DNA of 64,000 nucleotides from NCBI GenBank assembly GCA_029204225.1, contig CM055107.1:9419472-9483471 (forward strand). The letters run 5' to 3'. Made by a program: the position numbers and the translations under genes. Below are positions 12,610 to 23,230 of the stretch, piece by piece. Each line of letters starts with the position of its first letter. Positions within the stretch are counted from its first letter, which is position 1. This stretch comes from Diphasiastrum complanatum. Taxonomy: Eukaryota > Streptophyta > Lycopodiopsida > Lycopodiales > Lycopodiaceae. Below the pieces are notes generated by a model that worked only from the letters and a program-made list of their open reading frames with translations, had not been told where the DNA came from and made no database searches.

Positions 12610-13150
12610 TCAAAAAAGTTATCGTCCTTGCTTATAGATGCCAAACCAATAGTATAGATCTTTGTATTCTATAGGGTAGCCAAAGAAGATACTTTTGGTA
12701 TAGATTACATCTAGCTTTTTCCTAGTTGTGGAGCTTGATTTTTGATAGATTTTGGACTCAAAACATTTTGTAAATAGCATATTGTAGCTATGGCTTATAC
12801 CCAACATTTTTTAACCAACTTTGTAGGATTCAACATTGATCTAGGCCACTTTCCCTTTTGTGTCAATGAATTTCATCAAGATAAACCTCTTGATCAAAAC
12901 CATTGACAAAGACACCTTTTCCGGAACCATTAATTGCATTCAATCCATGAAAACAACCATCCATTTGCATATCATCATCTACACAAGAAGATGTACTGAG
13001 ACATGTGAGAAAAGCAAAGTTTGTACCTTCAACTTGCTTACCCTTCTCATCATATGTAAGCCTAAATGGCGTTTGCCTTTGCCTTGAGGATCTTCTTAGA
13101 ACTTGACTTGGAGAGGCATCTCCACCATCACCATCATAATGATTTTTAGG
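12610..13150 (-). pseudogene. Decayed copia pol fragments related to element B
   Basis: Reading the minus strand from 13150 down gives 'RLTYDEKGKQV' followed by 'NFAFLT', which are also found in element B just ahead of its reverse transcriptase. Then come stretches like 'VNGFDQEVYLDE', matching the reverse-transcriptase 'LNGDLEEEVYME' region, and at 12619-12807 'KLDVIYTKSIFFGYP', which resembles the post-integrase part of copia pol. Their order does not match one colinear element, and stops are frequent. So these are pieces of at least two rearranged copies. No function remains. Confidence 0.55.
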
Positions 13151-13269
13151 GTAAATGTGAAAGTTAAAACATTGATTTGTTAGCTTTTGAACTTGATCTT
13201 CATGATTAATCGACTGCTCATCCAGTGTATCACGTAAATTTAGTTTATATGATGATGACAGTTGGATAT

Positions 13270-13503
13270 ATTCAAGATTTTACCCATTTGGAGGACTTAT
13301 CATTTGATGAACCTTTGGAACCTGGAAGAGTACTCAGAATCAGAGATAAACAATTGAGAAATCGTTCTATCTCTGAGTGCTTGATTAGGTTGATTGGTTA
13401 GATTGAGGATAATGATTCCTGGGAAAGAGTTATAAGCATACAAATGTGGATCTTCTCTAGTTTGCTCGTTTTGAGGACAGAACTTGTTTAAGGGGGGGGA
13501 GAA
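13270..13503 (+). pseudogene. Gypsy pol C-terminus with chromodomain-like segment
   Basis: The plus strand encodes a short stretch with the pattern EPLEPGRVLRIRDKQLRNRS, then a 'CLIRLIG' strand and 'DSWER'. This resembles the C-terminal chromodomain of plant chromovirus integrases (RRLxxxRNRxxxEYLVKWKG...ASWE). It ends about 10 codons before a G-rich polypurine tract and an LTR, which is where such a domain belongs. At least one in-frame stop is present, and the remaining gypsy pol is absent upstream. Identification rests on pattern and position only. Confidence 0.5.
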
Positions 13504-13983
13504 TGTTACGTCCATGTCCAATATGTGGGATTCGGAATAATTTCTGATATGGATAGCGTGTCAGTCCAATGTATATGCTTATTAGTTATGCCTCATCATT
13601 AAGGACTTGGCTGGTAATGTAATTAATAATCTTATGAGGGCCCAGACCTATAATTGGACATAGGAGCACTTGCATGGTGTCTGACAGCTATATTGCAAGA
13701 ATAGGAGGTCAATTGCTTATTCGGGTTGCATGGGGGTCCTAAGAGAATTTCTCTCCTCATGGGAGAGAATATATACTAGTGGAAACTCGCCCATCTACCT
13801 ATTGGATTTTCTGATCATTGAAGCTATGCTCTCCTCTCTTGCATTCATTCACCATGGCATGGGGGTGAAGTGGTTAGGGTATTTACTAGCCATTTCCTGA
13901 TGGTTGGGTGATTTTGCTCCACAGGTGTCCTATTGGTTGCATGCAACAAGATCTAGTCGGATCTTCACTTGGCGATCCTTACA
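13504..13983 (+). repeat. Gypsy LTR (~480 bp) after a polypurine tract
   Basis: An AAGGGGGGGGAGAA tract at 13490-13503 is followed by TGTTACGTCC, a typical plant gypsy 3' LTR start. A CA-ending boundary (CCTTACA) lies at 13983, just before the sequence shared with the other arm resumes. No partner LTR is seen in the window. Confidence 0.55.
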
Positions 13984-14462
13984 AAAAACTAAGGCGTAGA
14001 AAAAAAACTAGAGGAAAAACGGAGAGCAACGACGTCTAAACCGTCAAAAACTAACAACTAAAGTTCAAAAGACTAAGAAAATGGGCTATCTTGAGCTTAG
14101 GTAGCACAAACAAGCAACTTAGAAATGTGGGGTGAAGGAATGAGAACGTACACTCCTTTACCCCCTCCCCTAAGCTCCTTCACTTCCTCCATGCAAAAAG
14201 GACAAGTGGGGCCCAAGAAAGTCCCCATTTGTCCCTTCTAGAGTTTCTCCACTATGTGGGAGCTTTAAAAAGTGCCACATGGCCCATGGACTCCAAAAGG
14301 ATATTAAATTTAATTAAGGTTCCTCTCTCACCTATCGACTAATCGGCTTTAATCTTCGTCCATTCATTTATCCAGTTCTGTGGATTTTCCCGTGTTTTTA
14401 CAATCTGCAGAATTACAAGCGTTTTTACACAGTCTGTAGAAATACACGAAGTTTGACAACAG

Positions 14463-15540
14463 TGTCGGAAATTTTCTCTCTACAAAACCCGACACTATCG
14501 CCTTTTTGCTATAGTCAATTTTCTCTCAAAGCGACACTGTCAAAAATTGCAAGTAAAAATATAGTGTCGCATTTTTCGCCTGTCAAGAATTTCGAGTAAA
14601 AATGCAGTTTCGCCTTTTTTGCATTTTGCGTCTGTCAGAAACAATGTCGCATTTTTTATAGTTGCCCCAAAATGCTAAGGAAATGATTTTGGCAAAGTGT
14701 GGGGCTACCCCAAATATTAAGGAAATGAGATTTTGCGACACTGGCACATTTCTTGCAAAAAGCCGACACTGCCGTCTTTTTGCGACACTCGCTTTTTCTG
14801 ATGACAGTTTCACGTTCATTTCTGTAGAGTGACAGTTACGTTCATTTATGCAGACAGACTGTTTACGACCAAATGTCACCGCTTATCAACAAGCAACTCC
14901 TAAGAAGAACTGGATGAATGCCAACAGACTCCAGCCAATTGGCAACCGCGTTTGATGACCTAATTTCTTAGTATAGATAAGTTGTTCATACATTTCACAA
15001 TAGAGGATGATATACTCAACGCTTTCAGCGCTTTTGTCAAGCAGATCGTTATCACGACCAAAAGTATTGTAGTTAGCTCTCTATCAAGCTTTCAAGCTTG
15101 AACTCTCTTGAGCATTCTAGCTCAGTCTTTAAAGTTTATTTTAGAGTTGCTATTGCGCTACTACTTATTAGCAAAGTTGCTTATTTCAGACTTATTCTCA
15201 GTTACTCAGAGATAGTTTAGAATGCGCGATTTCTATCTGCTATCATTTGCGCTCATTTGCATCTGATTTGTTTTTCTGAATCAATCAAACTTCTTATTGC
15301 GTTCAGTATGTGTCAAAATGTATGCATCTCTGTATTGTTTTTGTAACTGATAGAAATTGTCTGAGAATTCAATGCTTCATGTTTGGCTATGTAATCACTT
15401 AGTTTCTAGCAATTTCAAGGTTAGTTGCTAAAGATTGAACGTGATTCCCATCACTACTGTTTTGTTCAATATTGATAGACATAGTCATGCATTGGAAGTA
15501 GGAAAAGTTTTTGTTTTTAGTTTACAACCTATTTCCGACA
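14463..15540 (+). repeat. 5' LTR of copia element A (1078 bp)
   Basis: Begins TGTCGGAAAT and ends ATTTCCGACA, a perfect 10-base inverted terminus, and is followed at once by a primer site. The copy in the other arm is 41005-42094 (1090 bp). Confidence 0.85.
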
Positions 15541-15552
15541 TGGTAACAGAGC
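15541..15552 (+). promoter_or_regulatory. Primer binding site of element A
   Basis: TGGTAACAGAGC, one base from the copia consensus, directly after the LTR. Confidence 0.75.
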
Positions 15553-15873
15553 ATTCTAATTTGATATTAGAGTATTTCTAATGTCCTATCAGATTGATCT
15601 ATCATAGTATCAGTGCTAGATCACGACATTATGGTAGTTATTACTACTCCCTTTACCTGAATCATCACGGTATCATATTTGTGATCTCTATCAAGGCCTA
15701 ATACTATTACGATATAAGAGCGCATAGCTTTAATACTTGATATCTTTCGCGATATCAAATTGATATTATATTCTTCAATTCGTTTCATCTTTTCAATATC
15801 AGAGAATTGTTTTCCTATTGTTGGCATCACTACATCTTAGCGTCATCGATACAATCGACAGACTAAGTTCCAT

Positions 15874-16804
15874 ATGGATTCTCAAAGTAACGCTGGTCAA
15901 GTTGATGAAGACTTTCCTAATCGCCAACGAGTTGTGGGATGTTGTTACAGGTACAGAAGTGAAGCTTGAAGCCGACGCAGACAACTGAAATTGGAAATCT
16001 TAGGATGGTAAAGCATTTTCGCTCATCATCCTCAATATATCAAATACGTAGATTGGACACATAGTTGAAGCCAAAACTTCAAAAGAAGTTTGGGACATCC
16101 TGAACTCACTATACGACGTGAGGGACGTAACTACCAAGTTACATCTACAAAGGAAATTCTTCACACTCAAGATGTCAAATGGTGATTCTCTTCATAGTCA
16201 CATTAACCAGTTTAAGAATCTCATGCAACAGATGGTCGTTGTCGGATCAGTCATAGACGATCAAGATGCAATCATGATATTGCTTTCAAGTCTGATATGA
16301 GAACTGGGTGACGATCATATTGACACACTCAGATTTAACTCTTACCAAAGTTATCACTATGTTGCTGCAAGAAGACAATCGAAGAAGTCAGGACGTTTCG
16401 TCTACTTCCTCCTCTCAAGCTCTATACGTCAACAAAGACTCGAAACGACAGAAGCATAAAAGCTCCAAGAAGGGCTGCAACGAATCAGAAGCCGACTCAA
16501 AGTCAAAGACAATTATCAGATCTACAGTCGAAGAAGAAGACGTTTTGCAGGTATTGCAAGCGCAATAGATCAGGATTGCCGAATTCTCAAAGCAAAGAAC
16601 GCAGCCAAGCAACCTAATCAACAAGCAAATACTGTTATATCATCTCCCTAGGTCGAAGTGGACGAAGGCGCATTTATAGTCAAAGACCAAAGCACATTTT
16701 TGGATGATTATTGGTTTCTTGATTCTGGAGCTACTCAACACATGACCAATCAACGTGAGATCTTTAACTCCTATACGTATTACAACAGAGAGAAATATGT
16801 TCAT
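15874..16804 (+). pseudogene. Copia gag and protease start of element A
   Basis: Starts at ATG 15874 (MDSQSNAGQ). A helical UBN2-type gag follows at 16118-16300 and 16308-16568, broken by a short deletion near 16300, and frame changes and stops occur. Near 16710 the protease motif FLDSGATQHM carries the catalytic Asp. The frame is then cut at 16804 by element B and continues at 23231 with 'LGDNTTHTIEGEGTVRL'. The same region in the other arm (39320-40240, minus) reads through the B insertion point without a break. Confidence 0.8.
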
Positions 16805-17459
16805 TGTGAAAAATACAGATCCTAAGTGGATCTAAACTCCAAGATCATTGGCTTGAATGCTTGCACTCCAAACTACATAAGCTAGGAATTGGCAACACAT
16901 TCTATGCTACCTAGAATGCAAAGAACTTGATCAAAAAGCATTTATCACAAATGGAAACTTCCATAAACATCAAGTGCGGCCCAAAATAACATTATATAGT
17001 CCATAATACATCAGCCTACCACTTTTGGAAAGCACCTAAGATCATACACAATAGCTTGAAGACAATACACACAACAATGCTCTCAATGGAGGAAGAAACA
17101 ATGACAATGATCTATTGATCTCAATGAAGCATACAAAAGGTTTCTCCAACCTGTTCTCCACGACTTCCCTACTATTTATGGATGAGGAAGATGACTCTCT
17201 CTCCTCTCTCTAGAAGGTACTTGACCCTAGATATTCCCTATATAGGAAAAATAGCTAAAAATGGCTTATATGACCAAAATACATCAAAATGGTCTCATTT
17301 TGAAGGGTATGAAGTTTGACACTTCATCATACTGAAAAAATACAGTAAATAAAAACATTGTGGCCTGGTTCACACGTGTGAAACTCCAGAACCAAAACTA
17401 TTTACAATTTTAGCCAATTTAGGCCTCAAACTAGCTAGGAAATGTTGACAATTTTCACA
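16805..17459 (-). repeat. LTR of element B (3' LTR in its own sense)
   Basis: 655 bp, nearly identical to 22576-23230. It contains the palindrome TTCACACGTGTGAA (17369-17382), whose core is a G-box, a possible bZIP/bHLH site. Confidence 0.95.
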
Positions 17460-20400
17460 CTCCCTCTTCAACATTGGATGCTAGTTTCAACATAGTCTTT
17501 GAGCACATTCCAAGATTAGATCTATGCATTAAATATAGGTCCTTTCCCAATGGTTTGGTGAAGATATCAGCCACACACTCCTTTGAAGAGACATGTTGAA
17601 GCTCCACCTCTTTGGCAATGACTTGATCTCTCACAAAATGGTGAGCAATCTCAATGTGCTTGCTCCTTGCATGAAAAACAGGATTGCTTGCCAAGCTTTG
17701 GGCTGAAAGGTTATCACAAAGTATGATTGGAGTCTTCTCTGGTTCCAGCAAGTGAAGATCCAATAACATCCTCTTGATCCAAAGAATCTCCTTGGTGCAT
17801 GTTGTTAATGCCTTGTACTCGGCTTCGGTGGAAGATAGAGAGATAGTTGGTTGCTTCTTTGATAGCCATGAGACCACTCCATCTCCAAGATAGATTGCAA
17901 AGGCACTTGTTGACTTCCTATCCATTTGATCACCTGCAAAATCTGAATCTGAAAATCCACAAAGGTTAGGTGTAGTACCTCCATACAAGATGCCAAAATC
18001 TCTAGATCCCGAGATGTATCTAAGTACTCTCTTTCCTAGCTTCCAATGAGCCTCACTAGGATCTTGCATAAATTGACTTAGTTTACCAACCACAAAGCTT
18101 AGATCAGGTCTTGTGATGGTTAACCATATAAGAGATCCTATTAGCTTTCTATAGAGAGTAATGTCCTTGAAGGATCTTTCATTACTTCTTGTAGTTAGCT
18201 TTACATTTGATTCCATAGGAGTAGAAACAACTTTACAATCTTCCATATGAAACCTTTTTAGAATAGAGTTAACATACTTTTCTTGACATATGAATGTAGA
18301 TTTAGAAGTTCTAATAATCTCTATTCCTAAGATATAATGAAGTTTACCAAGATCTTGAATTTCAAACTCTCTTTTGAGTGCCATCTTGATTTCATCTATA
18401 TCTAGATTGTTACCACCACTTAAGATAATGTCATCAACATAGATCAAAAGTAAAGTGATATCATTTTCATTCAATCTAAAGTAGAGAGAATGATCATACT
18501 CACTCATAACAAAGTTTTGAGAAAGTAAGAAGGAATTGAGCTTAGCATACCAACTCCTTGGTACTTGCTTTAGCCCATACAAACTCTTTTGGAGATAGCA
18601 CACATGATTAGGCTCATCATGTGAAACATAGCCCTCGGGTTGCTCCATGTAAATATCTTCTTCAAGATCACCATTCAAGAAGGCATTAGTAACATCCATT
18701 TGCCACATATCCCAATCATAAAGAGTTGCAAGAGAGATTAGGATTCGAATAGTTACCATCTTTGCCACGGGTGCAAAGGTCTCATCATAGTCAATACCAT
18801 ATTCTTGAGCATACCCCTTTGCCACCAACCTTGCCTTGTACTTGTTGATTGATCCATCTTGATTTGTCTTGATCTTGAAGATCCACTTACAACCAATTGC
18901 CTTCTTGTCCTTTGGAAGCTTTACCAACCTCCATGTGTTGCTTTTGATGAGTGCTTGATGCTCATGATCCATGGCTTGGATCCATTCCTTCTTTTGAATT
19001 GCTTCACCTACACAAGTTGGTTCATCAAAAGAGGTAAGAAAAGCAAAGTTAGAGTTGTCCACCACTTGCTTTCCTTTTTCATCATAGGTTAGCCTTGATG
19101 GCTTAGCCCTTTGCCTTTGAGTCTTCCTTGAAGTTTGCTTTGGAGTGGCATCTCCATCTTCATCCAAGACATCTTGCACATCATGATGATTAGTAGGCAC
19201 ATCAACATCAACATCAACAACATTGGAAACATTCTCTTCATGAAAGATGACATCCCTACTTATGACAACTTTCTTTGTAGAAGGAATGTACACTTTGTAA
19301 GCCTTGCTTACTTCACTATAGCCAACAAACACACCCTTCTTTGATGAAGGATCTTCTTTAGTTCTATCATCAAGTGTGATATTGACAAAACATGTACATC
19401 CAAAGATCCTACAATGCTTGACACTCGGCCTTCTACCATAAAGAACCTCATGAGGAGTTTTACCATCCAAGGAAGCACTTGTCCATCTATTACATAGATA
19501 GTTAGCACATGCTAAAGCTTCCCCCCAAAAAGACTTAGCAAGATTAGCATGTAGTCTCATTGCCTTGGCACATTCACAAAGGGTTCTATTCTTCCTCTCG
19601 GCCACTCCATTCTGTTGTGGAGTCCTAGGACTAGACATCTCCCTCTTAATCCCATGTGCTATACAAAGGTCTTTGAACCTATTTGAGGTGTATTCCCCTC
19701 CATTATCAGATCTTAAGCATTTGATCTTTGTATTGAATTGGTTTTCCATTTCATTCTTGAACTTGACAAATGCAGCAAACACTTCATCCTTACTTTTAAG
19801 AAGATAGATCCAAGTATACCTACTAAAGTCATCAATGAAAGTTGCATACATCTTTGCCCCACCATTGCTAGTTGTACTAGAAGAATGAATATCAGAATGC
19901 ACAAGTTGAAAAGCTTCTTTAGATCTAGAAGTAGATCTAGAATAAGCAAGTCTATGAGATTTGGACAAGGCACAATGTTCACAAACACTATTGTTTGCAA
20001 CAAGACTTTTTGGGAGACCAAGAACAAGCTCTTTCTTTGCCATTACCTCCAAAGATTTGAAGTTGGGATGGCCCAACCTCTTGTGCCAAACTTCTTGGTT
20101 TGTCAATTGCTCCCTACCCATACATCCTTCATGATTAGAGATCACACATGCATCAAGCTTGAAAAGTTTACCATGCCTCCTACCTTGAGCAATCAAGGAT
20201 CCACATTTACTTATCAAACATGCATCTCCAATGAACTCCACATCAAGTCCTTTGTCAATCATTTGACTTACACTAAGCAAATTCTTAGTGATTGAAGGAA
20301 TGTACAAAACATTTTCAAGATTTGCTTTCCTATTTGTTGAAAGGGAAATAGGAATAGTGCCTATGCCTTTGATGTCACATTGACCATCATTTGCAGTGTA

Positions 20401-20541
20401 GATGATGTTACCTTCTCCCTCATAAGACAATAAGGATGTAAAGTATTCCTTATGTCTTGTCATGTGAGATGAGGCTCCACTATCAATCCACCAAGGATCA
20501 TTATCATCTATGTTGGCTAACAGAAAGTCATAACAAGTGAT
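17455..20541 (-). CDS. Copia polyprotein of element B: protease, integrase, RT, RNase H
   Basis: The frame is open from 20541 to the stop at 17455, 1028 codons. It opens inside the protease: 'WWIDSGASSHM' holds the catalytic Asp, about 26 codons ahead of the first ATG at 20463. Next come the integrase zinc-finger region (HKRLGHPN ... CEHC) and the DDE core (HSD, RSDNGGEY, NGVAERKNRT), all three acidic residues kept. The reverse transcriptase has 'NAFLNGDLEED' and the YVDD active site (YVDDIILSG). RNase H shows SDSDFAG, STEAEY and CDN. The product copies element RNA and inserts the DNA. The stop codon lies in the LTR, 5 bases past its edge, over the purine tract. All motifs are intact, so this could be active if gag and pol can be joined. 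Confidence 0.95.
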   Translation of the reverse strand: MTCYDFLLANIDDNDPWWIDSGASSHMTRHKEYFTSLLSYEGEGNIIYTANDGQCDIKGIGTIPISLSTNRKANLENVLYIPSITKNLLSVSQMIDKGLDVEFIGDACLISKCGSLIAQGRRHGKLFKLDACVISNHEGCMGREQLTNQEVWHKRLGHPNFKSLEVMAKKELVLGLPKSLVANNSVCEHCALSKSHRLAYSRSTSRSKEAFQLVHSDIHSSSTTSNGGAKMYATFIDDFSRYTWIYLLKSKDEVFAAFVKFKNEMENQFNTKIKCLRSDNGGEYTSNRFKDLCIAHGIKREMSSPRTPQQNGVAERKNRTLCECAKAMRLHANLAKSFWGEALACANYLCNRWTSASLDGKTPHEVLYGRRPSVKHCRIFGCTCFVNITLDDRTKEDPSSKKGVFVGYSEVSKAYKVYIPSTKKVVISRDVIFHEENVSNVVDVDVDVPTNHHDVQDVLDEDGDATPKQTSRKTQRQRAKPSRLTYDEKGKQVVDNSNFAFLTSFDEPTCVGEAIQKKEWIQAMDHEHQALIKSNTWRLVKLPKDKKAIGCKWIFKIKTNQDGSINKYKARLVAKGYAQEYGIDYDETFAPVAKMVTIRILISLATLYDWDMWQMDVTNAFLNGDLEEDIYMEQPEGYVSHDEPNHVCYLQKSLYGLKQVPRSWYAKLNSFLLSQNFVMSEYDHSLYFRLNENDITLLLIYVDDIILSGGNNLDIDEIKMALKREFEIQDLGKLHYILGIEIIRTSKSTFICQEKYVNSILKRFHMEDCKVVSTPMESNVKLTTRSNERSFKDITLYRKLIGSLIWLTITRPDLSFVVGKLSQFMQDPSEAHWKLGKRVLRYISGSRDFGILYGGTTPNLCGFSDSDFAGDQMDRKSTSAFAIYLGDGVVSWLSKKQPTISLSSTEAEYKALTTCTKEILWIKRMLLDLHLLEPEKTPIILCDNLSAQSLASNPVFHARSKHIEIAHHFVRDQVIAKEVELQHVSSKECVADIFTKPLGKDLYLMHRSNLGMCSKTMLKLASNVEEGV
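17460..17468 (-). promoter_or_regulatory. Polypurine tract of element B
   Basis: The complement reads AAGAGGGAG, directly ahead of the 3' LTR. It would prime second-strand synthesis. Confidence 0.8.
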
Positions 20542-21404
20542 TCACATGTGTTATGTTCTTCCTCATCTATTGTAAGATTTCCTTGCCTCTCTCCTTGCTC
20601 TCTTTTCTTCTTATAACATTCATTTGCAAAATGACCTTTTATCCCACAATAAAAGCACTTGAACTTTGACTTATTGTTCTTAGTAGAAGAGGAAGAGGAA
20701 GAGTGATCATCATGATCAAAGTTACCACCTTTGGACCATTTCCCTTTGCCTTTACCTTTGCCCTTGAATTTGCCTTTTGTGAAGAAAGCCTCTTCACCTC
20801 CACCTTGCAAGGATGCACCATCAAGCTTTGATTGCAACCTATGTTCTTCAGCCAATAAGATTTCTTGCAAGTCAACCACACTTGGCAAGACTCTTTGAAT
20901 GGCAAAACTTTGCACAAGGTTAGCATGTTCATTTAGCAAACCATTCAACATAACTTGGACTATTTCACCATCTTTTATGTTCTCATCAATGCATGCTAAA
21001 TCATCACTTAGGGACTTAACTCTCAAGATAAATGCATGAGCACTTTCACCCTCTCTTTGCCTACTAGAAAATATTTGTCTCCTTAGGGTCAATACCCTAG
21101 ATGTGGACTTTGATTCAAAGAGCTTCTTTAAGGCATTCCATGCCTCACTTGCACTTTGACACTTTCCAACTTCCTTGAGAAGTTCATTTGTAACATTCAT
21201 TTTAATGATATGAAGAGCCCTTTTGGCCTTCTTATCAAACCTTTGTTGCTCTTGAAGTGTGAGAGGTCTCTCTTCAATTTCTGCAACTATGTCCATGAGT
21301 TCATTCAACTCAAGTAAGGACTCCATCCTCACTTTCCAAGTAGAGTAGTTTGATGAACTCAACCTTTCACTAGACTCTAGCATGATCCCACCATTGGAAG
21401 CCAT
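20517..21404 (-). CDS. Copia Gag of element B
   Basis: The 295-residue protein starts at ATG 21404 (MASNGGIMLESSERLSSSNY). Residues 10-180 form the helical gag core (DUF4219/UBN2 type, with 'SSNYSTWKVRMESLLELNEL'). A Lys/Gly-rich patch (KGKFKGKGKGKGK) follows and then an intact zinc knuckle CFYCGIKGHFANEC near residue 250, which binds element RNA. It forms the virus-like particle in which reverse transcription occurs. The frame stops at TAG 20517-20519. Pol lies in the -1 frame and overlaps by about 23 bases. Copia elements usually have one continuous gag-pol frame, so a one-base indel is likely; a natural shift cannot be excluded. Confidence 0.93.
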   Translation of the reverse strand: MASNGGIMLESSERLSSSNYSTWKVRMESLLELNELMDIVAEIEERPLTLQEQQRFDKKAKRALHIIKMNVTNELLKEVGKCQSASEAWNALKKLFESKSTSRVLTLRRQIFSSRQREGESAHAFILRVKSLSDDLACIDENIKDGEIVQVMLNGLLNEHANLVQSFAIQRVLPSVVDLQEILLAEEHRLQSKLDGASLQGGGEEAFFTKGKFKGKGKGKGKWSKGGNFDHDDHSSSSSSTKNNKSKFKCFYCGIKGHFANECYKKKREQGERQGNLTIDEEEHNTCESLVMTFC

Positions 21405-22563
21405 GATTCTAATGTTTCTTCAACTTTTAGGTTTTGTCCTAAAGCACTTAGCACTCACTTTTCTCTCAACAAATGATAGATAAAGAGATCTATGAAGATT
21501 TAGGACCCTAAAACACTTCTATCTTGAACCTAGATGGTTTCCAAGCATAGAAAGGAAGACCCTAAACCCTAAACACTTTGCACACACTAAGAATGGATTA
21601 CAAAATCAAACCAACCTGAACACACTCTTGCTTAAGCTCTCAAACTTTCCAGCAAGTGACCAAATCAAGTTATGGTGTGAAGAGTTACTTGCATTCTTAG
21701 AAAATACCCAAAACTAGGATGCCAAGATTACCTAGTAATGAACAAACTTGATCAACATATGATCAACACACTAAGATATTGATTCAACCTGTAAAACCAC
21801 ATGTAAACCACACTTCTAAAAGTTTATAAACTCCAGCAAGTGATAAATACAAGATTTAGAGGTGAATGAATGAGCACACTTAGTGAATCACAAGACTAGC
21901 TTCACTATCTTGTCAAATCTTGGTGTTTAGATGTAGATCTAAGATCACTTCACATGAGAATGTTCCTCAACCTGTTAAGAACCTGAAAACACACTTGCAT
22001 AATGGTTAACACCTTCCAGCAAATGCTCCAATCAAATTACATAAGGAGAGTTACTTACATGCTCAACAAAGTACACCAAAAATTATGCCAAAATTGATGA
22101 CAATCTTTACAATATGCTCTTCACAATGGAGCTTACAATATGTTCACCCAAAAAAGGGGATCTTTCATCCAAATGGGAGCTTTGCTCAGCCTTTAGGAGA
22201 ATTACAACTCACTCAAAAGAGCATTTGTCATCCACTTAAGGAGAAGTTTCATCCACTTAAGGAGAGTGTTCATCCAAGAATGGAGATTGTCAACAATAGG
22301 ATTGAAAAGAACATTGTTAGTATTGAATATGCACAAGCCTCACAATCACAAATGATTAGGTGTTATGATCTGATCCAAAATAGTTTCTTTTCAGCCTCTG
22401 ATCTTCAATAGACCTGAAATATGCTTTTGATCCACAAGTTCAACTCACAAAACAAAGGTTAGTAAGATTTGATCAACAAAGCAATGCAAAATCATGCTAG
22501 AACTTGATCAAACATCCAAATATCACCAAAAATGGAATACTTACTGTAAATAGAAGCCAACCA
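21405..22563 (-). other. Leader of element B with diverged internal repeats
   Basis: Untranslated region between primer site and gag. It holds repeated blocks sharing 'CCAGCAA(G/A)TG...' and 'GAGTTACTT(G/A)CAT' near 21640, 21835 and 22010, spaced about 190 bases, plus a short repeat 'CATCCACTTAAGGAGA' near 22235. The frame at 22085-22411 is on the opposite strand and lacks features. Confidence 0.6.
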
Positions 22564-22575
22564 GCTCTGATACCA
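22564..22575 (-). promoter_or_regulatory. Primer binding site of element B
   Basis: The complement reads TGGTATCAGAGC, directly next to the LTR at 22576. Confidence 0.9.
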
Positions 22576-23230
22576 TGTGAAAAATACAGATCCTAAGTGG
22601 ATCTAAACTCCAAGATCATTGGCTTGAATGCTTGCACTCCAAACTACATAAGCTAGGAATTGGCAACACATTCTATGCTACCTAGAATGCAAAGAACTTG
22701 ATCAAAAAGCATTTATCACAAATGGAAACTTCCATAAACATCAAGTGCGGCCCAAAATAGCATTATACAGTCCATAATACATCAGCCTACCACTTTTGGA
22801 AAGCACCTAAGATCATACACAATAGCTTGAAGACAATACACACAACAATGCTCTCAATGGAGGAAGAAACAATGACAATGATCTATTGATCTCAATGAAG
22901 CATACAAAAGGTTTCTCCAACCTGTTCTCCACGACTTCCCTACTATTTATGGATGAGGAAGATGACTCTCTCTCCTCTCTCTAGAAGGTACTTGACCCTA
23001 GATATTCCCTATATAGGAAAAATAACTAAAAATGGCTTATATGACCAAAATACATCAAAATGGTCTCATTTTGAAGGGTATGAAGTTTGACACTTCATCA
23101 TACTGAAAAAATACAGTAAATAAAAACATTGTGGCCTGGTTCACACGTGTGAAACTCCAGAACCAAAACTATTTACAATTTTAGCCAATTTAGGCCTCAA
23201 ACTAGCTAGGAAATGTTGACAATTTTCACA
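22576..23230 (-). repeat. LTR of element B (5' LTR in its own sense)
   Basis: 655 bp, with three differences from 16805-17459 by eye. The palindrome TTCACACGTGTGAA recurs at 23140-23153. Confidence 0.95.

Larger units (their letters stand above)
13999..16804 (+). repeat. Inverted-duplication arm 1, part 2
   Basis: Reverse complement of 39796-42556. It spans the outer flank, LTR, primer site, gag and the start of pol of element A. Confidence 0.9.
16805..23230 (-). mobile_element. Copia element B: 6426 bp, nearly intact, nested in A
   Basis: LTRs of exactly 655 bp (16805-17459, 22576-23230) have TGTGAAAA...TTTTCACA termini and are flanked by the 5-base target duplication TTCAT (16800-16804, 23231-23235). 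On the minus strand the order is LTR, primer site, ~1.17-kb leader, gag, protease, integrase, reverse transcriptase, RNase H, purine tract, LTR. I count three differences between the LTRs by eye, so the insertion is recent. The matching spot in the other arm (39791-39795) is empty. The only visible defect is a -1 frame offset between gag and pol. Copies C (25.8 kb) and the 13-kb fragments are older relatives. Confidence 0.95.

Noticed and set aside
17805-20295. Frames on either strand within B pol (for example 19738-20295 plus)
   Set aside because: Shadows of the pol frame; no independent start context or motif.
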